From Chamaelirium japonicum (lineage: Eukaryota > Streptophyta > Magnoliopsida > Liliales > Melanthiaceae), in assembly GCA_947650365.1 (NCBI GenBank), contig CANTAL010000128.1:174001-238000 (forward strand): 64,000 bases of DNA. The letters run 5' to 3'. The notes beneath the pieces were generated by a model. That model saw nothing but the letters and a program-made list of their open reading frames with translations, made no database searches and had not been told where the DNA came from. This document shows positions 10,555 through 21,100 of this stretch, one piece after another (the stretch's first letter is position 1; the number at the start of each line of letters is the position of its first letter). Both the position numbers and the translations under genes were made by a program.

Positions 10555-11125
10555 TGATCCTCTCTAGTTCCGGTCACACTTGCTTTGTGCCGGCTTTTGG
10601 ATACTTTCTCGTTCTGGTCACACTTGTCTTGTGCCGGCTTTTAGATCCTCTTTAGTTCCGGTCACACTTGTTTTGTGCCGGCTTTTGGATCATTTCTCGT
10701 TCCGGTCACACTTGTCTTGTGCCGCTTTTAGATCCTCTTTAGTTCTGGTCACACTTGTTTTGTGCCGGCTTTTGAATCCTTTCTCGTTCCGGTCACACTT
10801 GTCTTGTGCCGGCTTTTAGATCCTCTTTAGTTCCGGTCACACTTGTTTTGTGCCGGCGTTTGGATCCTTTCTCGTTCCGGTCACACTTGTCTTGTGCCAG
10901 CTTTTAGATCCTCTTTAGTTCCGGTTACACTTGTTTTGTGCCGGATTTTGGATCCTTTCTCGTTCCGGTCACACTTGTCTTGTGCCGGCTTTTGATCCTC
11001 TCTAGTTCCGATCACACTTGTTTTGTGTCGGCTTTTGGATCCTTTCTTGTTCCGGTCACACTTATCTTGTGCCGGCTTTTGGATCCACTCTCGTTCCGGT
11101 CATTCTTGCGCCGGCTTTCGGATCC
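10555..11125 (+). repeat. ~44-bp tandem repeat inside the short LTR element
   Basis: About 12-13 copies of a unit containing TTCCGGTCACACTTGT and TTGTGCCGGCTTTT. Alternate copies differ (TTTAGATCCTCTTTAG against TTTGGATCCTTTCTCG), giving an ~88-bp dimer. It creates spurious ORFs with repeated VTLVLCRLL peptides. Confidence 0.88.
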
Positions 11126-11600
11126 TCTTCCTTTCCTTGGTCATGTGACCCTATCAGAGCTACGACTCTTCCTCTTCTCCCTCTTTGTTGTCTGTGATGA
11201 TTGAGATCTTCTAAGAGGTGTCAAGTACTTGCTTCGGCCGGGTGCTTGCCTCTTATGAGGTCTCATGCATTCACATCTTTTCTTAGCCGCTCTCTCTCCT
11301 TTCGGCCCCACTTTATTGCCGACTTCCATCACCATCGGCTTCCTCCGCTCCGATCCTTCGTGATCATTGCCAATTCTCCCGGTTGACCTGTTTACAGGTT
11401 GGCCGGGTTTCCCCGGTTGTCCTGCTTGCAGGTCAATCGGGTTTCCAGGTCGACTTGCTTGCAGGTCGTCCTGGCACTATCTTTACTTTTCAGCATAAAA
11501 AAAGGGGGGTTATTTGATGTAATTTTTTTTTCTTTCTTTCTCCTTCCTTTTATTAAGCAAACTGATGTCGGTTTATATCTTACATCAGTTTGACGGGGGG

Positions 11601-11760
11601 TATTAGATGTAGTGTGTTAGTATTGTGTTAGTATTATATTAGTCCCACCTCGGTTGTGATAACATAATGGTGTGCGTACTCTCTCTATATAAAAAGAGGT
11701 AGTCTTATGTAATGTTATTGTGATCAATGAGATAATACAAGGAGTTTTTCTCCCCAATCC
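11601..11760 (+). repeat. 3' LTR (truncated) of the short non-autonomous element
   Basis: Matches the 5' LTR almost exactly up to TCTCCCCAATCC, then diverges. The last ~30 bp of the LTR are missing. Confidence 0.78.
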
Positions 11761-11769
11761 AATCTTATG

Positions 11770-12135
11770 TAATGTAAATTGTTTTTTTTTTTTAAATTTT
11801 GTTAATTCATGGCTTGCCCGCCTGCACATCTAATAATTCCTGCAACCAATTTTCGATCCTGGTCACAACCCCAAAAGCCAGACATCTTTACTGCCAGAGC
11901 TACATATCCCGTTTGAAAATATTTAGGTTCTAATATCTTTATTACTAAACACCTAGTATAACTGTATAAGCAATTTTCTCCTCCTATCCGCGTCGTTGAT
12001 CTTCTATTGCACCAGCTCTTCCATGTCCCCCGCTGCCGCCCACTCCCCCGTCCGCGCCGTTGAGGCCATCTCACCATCTCTTCTAGGCCCCCGCGTCGAC
12101 TTGCAGAGAGTGGAGCTGATCTCCGGTGATGTAGA
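11770..12135 (+). repeat. Composite repeat, segment B, copy 1
   Basis: Similar to 36490-36820. Shared landmarks are AAAAGCCAGAC, ACCTAGTATAACTG, AAGCAATTTTCTCCTC, CACCAGCTCTTCCATG and GACTTGCAGAGAGTGGAG. It sits between the linker of copy 1 and segment A of copy 2. Confidence 0.8.
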
Positions 12136-12143
12136 TGGTGGTC

Positions 12144-12525
12144 GGTTTTTTTAATGTTGAAGTCTCGATCATGTCGCGGTATTGTTCTTCAAATGCCTAG
12201 ATCTAGAGGATCTTCCGACTGCTGAGCGTTGAATGCTTGAGAGTTATAACAACCAAGAGTTGCCTACTGGGAAAAGAAATTAGCACGTCATAAGTGGAAC
12301 TAGTAAAGCTGATATGATAGGGTCTTCCATAGATTTTGTGGAATATAGTAAAATTCTTGATTTTGCTTGACAAGAGATTATGGCATATAGGGGATTTATT
12401 TAGAGTAAATTATGAAAGGTGAGATTATATGATTTCATGAGTGATTTGATTTGGTTTTATGCTTATAACACGACAACAGTTTTGATCAAAAGCGGGGGTC
12501 AAATATGGCCGTTTATATGTTTAAT
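12144..12525 (+). repeat. Composite repeat, segment A, copy 2
   Basis: Second direct copy of the segment at 7120-7480, with an extra ~50-bp tract (CATATAGGGGATTTATTTAG) around 12384 that is absent from copy 1. Confidence 0.8.
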
Positions 12526-12529
12526 CGGC

Positions 12530-13330
12530 GTCCTAACTGCCGCAAATGGTGGCCGCTTTAGAGCTCGTTGAAAGCTTAATTTGGCATGGCCGCCAAATTT
12601 GCTACAATATTTGGGCAGCCAAACTGTCGGAATTTATGGCATTTACGGTTGAGGGTCTGGGCCGTCGAAATAGGATCAGATTTGCTGCAGTATTTGGACG
12701 GCCTAACTGTCATAAATGGTGTCCGCTTTAGAGTTCGTCGAAAGCCTAATTCGGTCTGGCCGCCAGATTTGCTGCAGTATTTGGGCGACTAAACTGTCGG
12801 AATTGATGCCATTTATGGTTGAGGGTCTAGGCCACCGAAATAGGATTAGATTTGCCGTAGTATTTGGGCAGCTTAGCTGCCACAAATGGTGGTTGCTTTA
12901 GAGCTCGACGAAAGCCTAATTCGTTCTGGCCACCATATTTGTTGCTTTATTTGGGCGGCCAAACTGTCGGAATTGATGGAATTTACGGTTGAGGGTCTGG
13001 GCCACCAAAATAGGATTAGATTTGCTGCAGTATTTGGATAGCCTAACTGCCATAAATGGTGTCCTCTTTAGAGCACGTCGAAAGCCTAATTCGGCCTGGC
13101 CATCGATTTATTGCAGTATTTGGGCGGCCAAACTATCGAAATCCGACAGTTAGGACACCGAAGTAGGATCAAATTTGTGGCAGTATTTGGGCGGCCTAAC
13201 TACCACAAATGGTGGCCGATTTAGAGCTTGTTGAAAGCCTAATTCGGCGTGGCCGCTAGACTTCCTGCAGTATTTGGACGACCAAACTGTCGAAATTGAT
13301 GGCATTTACGATTGAGGGTCTGGGTCGCGC
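12530..13330 (+). repeat. ~170-bp satellite array 2, left part
   Basis: Same unit as array 1, about 4.5 copies. It breaks off inside a unit at 13330 (TCTGGGTCGCGC) where the LTR beginning TGTCATGCCCC starts. The missing continuation (CGCCGAAATAGGATC) resumes at 35948. Confidence 0.9.
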
Positions 13331-15067
13331 TGTCATGCCCCAGAAATCTGAAACCGATCCCTGGGATGTGAGATAAGGAAAATCAAGAGGATTTAGGGTT
13401 AAGTTGCCTAACTACACCAATTAGGGTTTCTTACAGGATTGCGACTCTCTCATAAATGAAGAAAAATGATGAGGGAGAAAACAGATTATTTTAAAACTTG
13501 ATTTTTGTGAAAATATTTTTTTTTATTTTTAAAAGAGATAAAATTTTTATCGACAGAGAGATGATCCCGCTCGACCTTCAACCGGGTTATCCTCTCAGCA
13601 TATGTGGCCTGTTGGCGCCACCACGTGCTGACAGGAATCCCTCTAAGGGAGCACGGAACTCGATCCACTAGAGGCGAGCTTGGAATCTCACCCACTCCCT
13701 GACACTCAGTACATCGATCTAGAGGCCCTATCTACTAGGCTTATCAAATTAGGTCAATTATTCTTCTTATTTTTTTCATTGTGAACTATCCTAGGTTTGG
13801 GACCTTGAGGAGAGGCCTACCCAATAGGACATCAGCTATATCATTGCCAGACATAAAACATCCACTAAGCTAATAACTCTTATCAAACTAGTTCGATTAC
13901 ATTGCTAGAAAAAGAAAAACTACAAGACGACAAGTTGAAGATAAGACACTACCGCGGCCCTAACTCTGCCTCGAGCCTCCCACTGCTACCCCTGAACCTT
14001 CGTACCTGCAGGAGAGTCTACTCGTGGGAAAGAGTAGCCCCCAATGAAAAATTGGGAGATTAGCCAAATTAATGGCTAGTGACATCCTAGTAGCCTTGAT
14101 AATATGAGACAACCGATCTAATTAAATTATTTTTAGCAGTCCTAGTACAGATTGTTAATATTTACAGAGGGATAACCTAATCCTACCAGCAGTCTATATT
14201 CTCATGCAATACCTACTGTCACTAGATTGTCTATCATAAAATTCACTCAATATTTTACAGTAAACTAATTAAACAAAAAGAACATCTAAATGTTACCAGA
14301 TTGCCAATGCTCCAAAATTCCACAATCCAACATTAAGATTCCATATTTGTTAATTAGTAATCATATAAAATATTTATCCTAATGTGAACCCCAGATATTT
14401 TGTTCATCCTGCCCCCGGTCGGGCATTACTATAGAGCATTCTATTTCGATGTAGAGGACCAACTCTCTCGCCTCGCATACTCTGACACTATGCGCAAAGT
14501 TACCCATATGATCATAAAAGGGTTTTTCGTTTTTCACGGTGAAGTTCTACTGCCCAACTTGCTTTCTTTAGGGTCTTCAACTACCCCGAGACAGGAATTG
14601 CTAGGCCAATCCCTACTCGAGGGCACCACCTATTGGCTTTAGCTTGTTCCTTGCCCGTGACCCCTTAGCCTACTGATCTTCAGCTGTGCACGCAGGGTGG
14701 TTCACGGCACTTGCGCGCACGGGGTCCAATCTTTCCATAATATAGATTATCATATTCTATTATTATAAAAAAAAAGTGTCAAAAACTCAACATAGTGAAT
14801 AACTACCTTGAAATATATACCGAGACAGATAAAAAGGTACATGCGTTAATTAATGATTTGCAACGTTTTAACCCTGATCCCGCACTGCTCTCGCAACCCA
14901 TGCATCATATAAAACCTAAATTATTCTCGCCCGTATTTCCGTGTGCCTGGGTCTCCACACTCACTCAGGTGGGTGGGCCCCGATAATTATTATTTAATTA
15001 TTAAGTTTCAAAACTTAAGAAAATTCCTACTTACGGTGTCCAAGCAATTAGCAGAAATGATTATTCT

Positions 15068-15102
<35 letters not shown>

Positions 15103-15842
15103 TATTATTATTTTTAAGGTATGATTATTTTAATAATATTTTAAAGCATGCGTCGCCGGACTCGCGACTTCGCCTGCAAGGAGGGGTCCACGTGACCACA
15201 TGCAGCGATGCCCGACGGGACCCGTATGCAGTATCGAGGACACCTACCATAGTTGTTCTCATTTCCCACTATCAAAGACCATGGAAAGGAGAGTAGATGT
15301 CACCTGGTTGTCGATCACGCACAAACTCTCGTTAACTGCTCTTGATCCGTCTCTGCTCCATCTACGGCTAGATCGTCCCGGTTACGCACTGCCAAATTCA
15401 CACATAGCGGACCCATGGTCAATGCTTGCTACCGAGTAATACGGGTTTAGAGCCGAGTTGGTCGAGTCGAGAATTTTAGGCGTCATCAGACGCCGGTCTA
15501 TCAGCACGCAAAACGATGCTAAAGTCTCGGTTGGTCGGCATTGCCGATGCGAAGAGTCGCACTAAGGTCCAATTATACTAATCCGACTAAACGGTCATAC
15601 CCGTGTCGGTTGTTGCCACTATCATGCTCCAAGGGACCTTCCGTATCACACCAAGGTATGCATCGGTAGGGCCAGTTATAGACAAGGTTGGGGATTCGAT
15701 TCATCCTCTGCCAGGGATGACATCGGATTAGGTGCGGTACAGGTCGACATAAACAATTACAAACAATATGGCCTCCCGAGTCTAGACTCGGATTGGCGAT
15801 AACTACTATGTCTCATTGAGACGGATACTATAATTGGCAAAG
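13331..15842 (+). other. Left part of the old LTR, non-coding
   Basis: No convincing gene. Contains an A/T-run near 13510, a poly-A stretch at 14768 and an AAT/ATT microsatellite at about 15069-15115. Short ORFs (14400-14642, 15200-15439) lack motifs. Confidence 0.5.
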
Positions 15843-15979
15843 TAGACTGTGGGCATCGAAATTAGCCCACGGGTCGAACCCGATTTTTACACAAAAAAAT
15901 AGGCCCGCACCCGACGGCCTTCGGGTCAAACCCGATTTTTACACGAAAAATGGGCTTGCACTCGATGACCTTCGGGTCG

Positions 15980-16315
15980 AACACAACGGCCCGCATGCGA
16001 AACTTGGGCCCGCACACAACGGCCCGCATGCGAAACTTGGGCCCGCACACAACGGCCCACATGCGAAATTAGGCCCGCACACAACGGCCCGCACACAACG
16101 GCCCGCATGCAAACTTGGGCCCGCACACAACGGCCCGCATGCGAAACCCGGCCCGCACACAATGGCCCGTATGCGAAACCCGGCCCGCACACAACGGCCC
16201 ACATGCGAAACTCGGCCCGCACCGTATGCGAAACCCGGCCCGCACACAACGGCCCACATGCGAAACTCGGCCCGCACACAACGGCCCACGTGCGAACTCG
16301 GCCCACGTGCGAACT
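15980..16315 (+). repeat. ~33-bp minisatellite in the Tat 5' LTR
   Basis: About ten units built on GGCCCGCACACAACGGCCC followed by GCATGCGAAAC, with lengths varying from ~20 to 34 bp. The same array is at about 31291-31626 in the 3' LTR with unchanged unit order. Confidence 0.9.
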
Positions 16316-16820
16316 CAATTCGCGCGCCATGGCCCGACCCAAAGCAAACGGGTCCCACCGGACCCGCAACTCGGACACAAAGAGGGGGGCCTACCGGCCC
16401 CCCTTCTTGAAAACCGTGCCCCCCTCCTCATAAAGAGGTGGGGCCGGCCATAAAAGAAAAGGAAAAGAAAAAAGAAAAGAAAAAGAAAAAGAAAAGAAAA
16501 GAAAAAGAGAAAAAAAATCAAAACCGCCTTGATGCGGGGGGAGGTGGCGTGGACGTCTACACAACCGTAGATCCGCGACGATCCCTCGATCCAACGGACA
16601 AGATGACGTTGTGTCGCCATCCGATCCAAAAGTGCAACAAAAATAACAACTCGATCCTTGAAGATCGAGTCACATCTAGCCCATAACCACCCCACCTAAA
16701 AAGGAGGGGATCAAGTTTGTTTCCCCAAATAAGGGAACAATATCTTGATGGTTATGGGGGGAGATATTGGAGGAAACAAAAAGATTTCAGCCATATCTCT
16801 CCCAACCTCCCCCCTTTGCC

Positions 16821-16830
16821 TATAAATAGA
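16821..16830 (+). promoter_or_regulatory. TATA box of the Tat 5' LTR
   Basis: CCTATAAATAGAGG lies in the expected place for the U3 promoter, about 970 bp from the LTR start. The 3' LTR has the same motif at 32119-32128. It implies the R region starts near 16855. Confidence 0.7.
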
Positions 16831-17204
16831 GGGGGTGGGGGAAGGCATCAAAGGTCCGAAAGCCGAAGACGAAAGAGCTTCGCAAGAGAAGCTCTAACGC
16901 TCGAAGACCGAAGGCTTCACGAGGCACGGCAAGCATATCCTACGGGAGTCCTTGGCCCTTCAAGTCCTCATCAACGTGAAGACCTTGCACTCGGAGATCA
17001 AAGCTTCGACTCCTCGCACGAAGAAGAAAGCGTGGAGAAGAAGACCCGGAGCCGTCATCACCCGATTGCTCCAACGATCTTCATCAGCTCCGAAGACGCC
17101 ATAAGCAAAGGCCGGAGAAGAAGATCGAAGCCGACAACACTCGTCGTCTTCAATCAAGGCATCGACTCCTCGCACGAAGAAGAAAGCCGGGAGAAGAAGG
17201 CCTG

Positions 17205-17430
17205 AAGCCGGTGCTACCCCTGCCGCCTTCGTCAACCAAAAGCCGACGCTACAACCGTCGCGCTAAAGCCGGTGCCACACCCGCCGTCTTCATCAACAAA
17301 AGCCGACGCTACAACCGTCGCACGAAGATCGGTGCTACACCCGCCGTCTTCATCAACGAAAGTCGACGCCACAACCGTCGCACAAGCATCGGTGCTACCC
17401 CCGCCGAAAAGCCAAAACCGACGCCACAAC
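17205..17430 (+). repeat. ~57-bp tandem repeat in R/U5 of the Tat 5' LTR
   Basis: About four units containing GCCGTCTTCATCAAC and ACAACCGTCGCAC. The same array is at about 32503-32730 in the 3' LTR; two of the nine LTR differences fall in it. Confidence 0.8.
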
Positions 17431-18084
17431 CGTCGAGGAAGCCGGAAGAGTAAAGAAGCCTTGAAGAGGTAACGCCAGTCGTTCGAGAAGAAGATCGAGT
17501 CGAAGCGAAAGTCAAAGCCGACGCAAGAAGCCAAAGCAAACGCACCGGTAAAGCCCGCGCTAAAGCAACGCACGTGCCAAAGCCAAGCAACTACGACGGT
17601 CACGAGCAAAGCACCGCACGTTCTAGCCGATACGACGCGAAGTCCGGAAGAACTAAAGCATCGCAAGTCTCTACCCGCCTACGTTCAAGCGCAAGCGCCA
17701 AAGCAAAGCAAACGCCAGAGCCACGCCAAAGCTACGCCAAAGCCGAAAGCTAAAGCCAAAGCTGACGCCAAAAACACGATCGACGCCGCGAACCGACGAT
17801 CAAGGACGTCGAGGTCAAGCAATGATCGAGGAAAACACGAAGACCGAGGAACGAAGCCCAAAGCCTCTCTAGCCGAGAAAGCGCGAAGCACGGACGGGAC
17901 AAAATCAACGGCGGAAACTCCTTAGCCTCTCAAAAACCCTCACCCTGTAAAGACCTCTGTCCTGGGCAACCCCTTCAGAGCTCTCGCACGAATACCACGT
18001 GGAGACGCGGATCAAAGGGACCCTCCAGAGGATCTCTCCCACAATCTCCTGATCAAAGAAAATTTGTAATCTCGTGTGATCCGC

Positions 18085-18090
18085 AATAAA
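18085..18090 (+). terminator. AATAAA polyadenylation signal near the Tat LTR end
   Basis: CCGCAATAAAGACG about 30 bp before the LTR end. In the 3' LTR copy it is at 33383-33388 and could direct 3'-end formation of the genomic RNA. Confidence 0.5.
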
Positions 18091-18125
18091 GACGACCCGA
18101 ATCTTTTTCTGCGACCACAGATTTC

Positions 18126-18143
18126 TGGCACGCCCGGTGGGAC
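18126..18143 (+). other. Primer binding site of the Tat element
   Basis: TGGCACGCCCGGTGGGAC starts a few bases after the LTR end, the position of the minus-strand priming site. It begins TGG, complementary to a tRNA 3' CCA end. I cannot assign the tRNA with certainty. Confidence 0.75.
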
Positions 18144-18191
18144 ATCCTCTCCTTTCATCCGTACGTTTGAAGGAGTTGCTTCAAGTTCGCC

Positions 18192-21100
18192 ATGGCCGGA
18201 ACGAACGACGATACGTTTGCTCCAACAAGCCTCTCACCTATCGCTGAGTCTCCACTACTCCAACAAGGCGATCCAGAAAACCCGGTGGATGACATTCCCC
18301 CGGTAGTACGCGTTTACACTCGGCGTACTCAAACTCTTGCGGACTTCTTCACGCCAGAAACTGCTGCTGAAGGTGCTCGCCAAATCACCAATGAGGCCTT
18401 GGTGCATGAAGAAACAAGCCTCAATCCTGGAACATCTGTCCAGAAATTTGGGGAGGACCAGCCCCAACCCCGAACCCGTTCGGGTTCTCCAGCGGACTTT
18501 GCACCTCCCTTGCCGGGGGCAAACATCCGTCATCAAGCAGAAGCAAGTCAGCGTAACTACGTCTCCGACGACGATGGCGAGGGTGCAGGAGTACAACATC
18601 GAGATGTCCTGCGGCATCATCCTCCTTCCGTTCTCCAGCTCCAAGTCATGCAAATGGGTGAACACATGGCTCAGCTCACCCGACTAATGGAAGAGAAAGA
18701 TCGTCACATCAACACCTTGCTTCAGAGGTTGAGTACCAGGGATGTCGCAACATTCGGTCAACCTCCTGCTTCTCCAGTAGCTGCTCCAGCCCCGTCTCCA
18801 ACTCCCACTCTTGCAGAAGTTGGCCCGGCAACACTAGCAACTGCTCCTGCACTTTCCTCGGCTCCCGTGCCGGTCTCGATGGCCGCGCAACCTTCAGTAG
18901 CAGCAACGATGAATGCCCAGCAAATACAAGCACTAGTGGCTGACATGATGCGTTCCCACGGCGGCAACCTACCTCCGATCACGGCGGCATATTCGAAGCC
19001 TTACACTACAAGGATCCAGCAGCTGCGCTTCCCTACCGGGTTCCAGCCACCAAAGTTCCAACACTTCGACGGAAAGGGGAACCCAAGGCAACACATTGCC
19101 CACTTCGTCGAAACTTGCAATAACGCCGGCACATACGGCGACGAGATGGTGAAGCAGTTCGTTCGCACACTCAAAGGTAATGCTTTTGACTGGTATGTTG
19201 ATCTTCCTCCAGGATCCATTGACAGTTGGGATCAAATGGAAAGAGAATTCCTCAACCGCTTCTACAGTACTCGGCGCATCGTTAGCATGACCGAGCTTAC
19301 TGCCGTCAAGCAAAGGAAGGACGAATCAGTAATCGACTACATCGATCGATGGAGGAATCTCGCCCTGAATTCACGAGACCGTTTGTCGGAAGACTCGGCT
19401 ATCGAGATGTGCACCCAAGGCATGCACTGGGGCTTACTCTACATCCTCAAAGGGATCAAGCCTCGGTCCTTCGAAGAACTTGCAACTCGAGCCCATGACA
19501 TGGAGCTCAGCTTAGCAAATCGCGGGGACTCAAAGACCAAAGACTTCCTGAAGGTGGAAAAGAAAGACAAACCGCCGGCACCCAAATCAAAGCAAGTTAA
19601 TGTCGCCGACATCGCCTCGGCCTCCAAGCCACTCAAAATCAGCGGTAAGTCAGATCAAGAAAAGGGAGCTGCCATACCACCGCCTCCATCTCAAAGGCAG
19701 TCGAAGATGACTCTAGAAGAACTTGAGGCCAAAGAGTATCCCTTTCCAGACTCAGAAGTCTCCTCCATGTTCGATCAACTGCTACAAGAAAAGATGATCG
19801 AGCTTCCTCCTTCAAAAAGGCCCGAACAGATGCATCGGGTCAACGATCCGCTCTTCTGCAAATACCACCGGCTGGTCAGCCATCCTATTGAGAAGTGTTT
19901 CGTCTTCAAAGAGAAGATCATGGCACTCGCAAAGCAAGGAAAAATCGAGATCGACTCCAGCGACGTTGCAACAGCAAACATGACATCCATCACCTTCGGT
20001 TCGTTTCAACCGGTACTCGTTGCTACCCACCAGAGAAGGCCCAAGTTGCGCATCAATCGCCAAAGGCCAATTGCGAAGTTAGCTCCACAACGGAAGATCT
20101 CAAGACGACAGCAGTACGCTCCTAAGCTCGCTGAGAAAGAAACGTCACTGCCCTGGGGGCAACCGTCGCCTACATCGACGTCTCTCTCAAACAAAGCTAT
20201 GTCCCAACGGAATCTCAAGACAAGGTACGAGCAAGGAGACCCGGAGGTCGGTCTGTTAGGCCAGCCTTCAGGTAAATTCGACTACTACGTCCTCTACTTC
20301 AGACCTTCGCCTGTCTCAATAGAAGAAATCGAGCCCACCGGCTGGGGTTCAGAAGGCGAACCACCAAGGTCCCCAGAGGAGCAAGGCTCCCCAACTCATG
20401 GAGAACCTACAAATCTCCGGACAAGGTACGAGCAAGGAGACCCGGAGGTCGGTCTGTTAGGCCAGCCTTCAGGTAAATTCGACTACTACGTCCTCTACTC
20501 CAGACCTCCGCCTGTTTCAATAGAAAAAATCAAGCCCACCGGCTGGGAGTCAGAAGGCGAACCACCAAGGTCCCCAGAGGAGCAAGGCTCCCCAACTCAT
20601 GGAGAACCTACAAATCTCCGGACAAGGTACGAGCAAGGAGACCCGGAGGTCGGTCTGTTAGGCCAGCCTTCAGGTAAATTCGACTACTACGTCCTCTATT
20701 CCAAACCTTCGTCTGTCTCAATAGAAGAAATCAAGCCTACCGGCTGGGAGTCAGAAGGCGAACCACCAAGGTCCCCAGAGGAGCAGGTCTCCCCGACCCA
20801 TGAAGGACCTACCACTCCCACTCCAGAGCTTCACCTTGGTAACGAAGAATCCACTGATGAAGATGCATGGGTCGTGTTGCCTCGCAGACGAAGGCCATGG
20901 ACGCCAAGAAGTCACAAGTTCGATCGGGTAACAAGAAGGCTTCCGGAACGAAGAACTTACAAAAAGAAAAGCAAAACTCCAGGAAGGAAGGCATTCAAAG
21001 TACCGCCAGCAGATCCTGATGATCTCCTCCTGCAAAACCCTCCAGAACCGACAACATTGCAAGAGTTCTTCCCCGATTACTTCCTCCCAGCTAATCAGCA

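Larger units (their letters stand above)
9627..11760 (+). mobile_element. Short non-autonomous LTR retrotransposon with TA..CA LTR ends
   Basis: Two LTR copies (9627-9814 and 11601-11760) flank about 1.8 kb without a retrotransposon protein. A PBS (TGGTATCGAGCC, 9815-9826) of the initiator tRNA-Met type follows the left LTR. A purine-rich tract (GACGGGGGG) precedes the right LTR. The internal region is CT/GC-rich and contains a 44-bp tandem array. The right LTR loses similarity at 11760, so the 3' end is truncated and no target duplication can be checked. It lies between the satellite/linker of composite copy 1 and segment B. Best described as a LARD/TRIM-like passenger, probably mobilised by copia enzymes. 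Confidence 0.75.
15848..18119 (+). repeat. 5' LTR of the Tat element
   Basis: 2,272 bp, TG..CA. It contains a minisatellite at about 15980-16315, an A/G-rich tract at 16449-16517, a TATA box, and a ~57-bp tandem repeat at about 17205-17430. All apparent ORFs inside are repeat-derived or non-conserved and are not annotated. Confidence 0.95.

Noticed and set aside
10279-11204. Proteins rich in VTLVLCRLL
   Set aside because: Produced by the 44-bp tandem repeat inside a non-coding LTR element.
15926-17891. ORFs in the Tat 5' LTR (and the same at 31.2-33.2 kb)
   Set aside because: They follow the minisatellite and the CAACCGTCG repeat on both strands; duplicates in the two LTRs have no domain.
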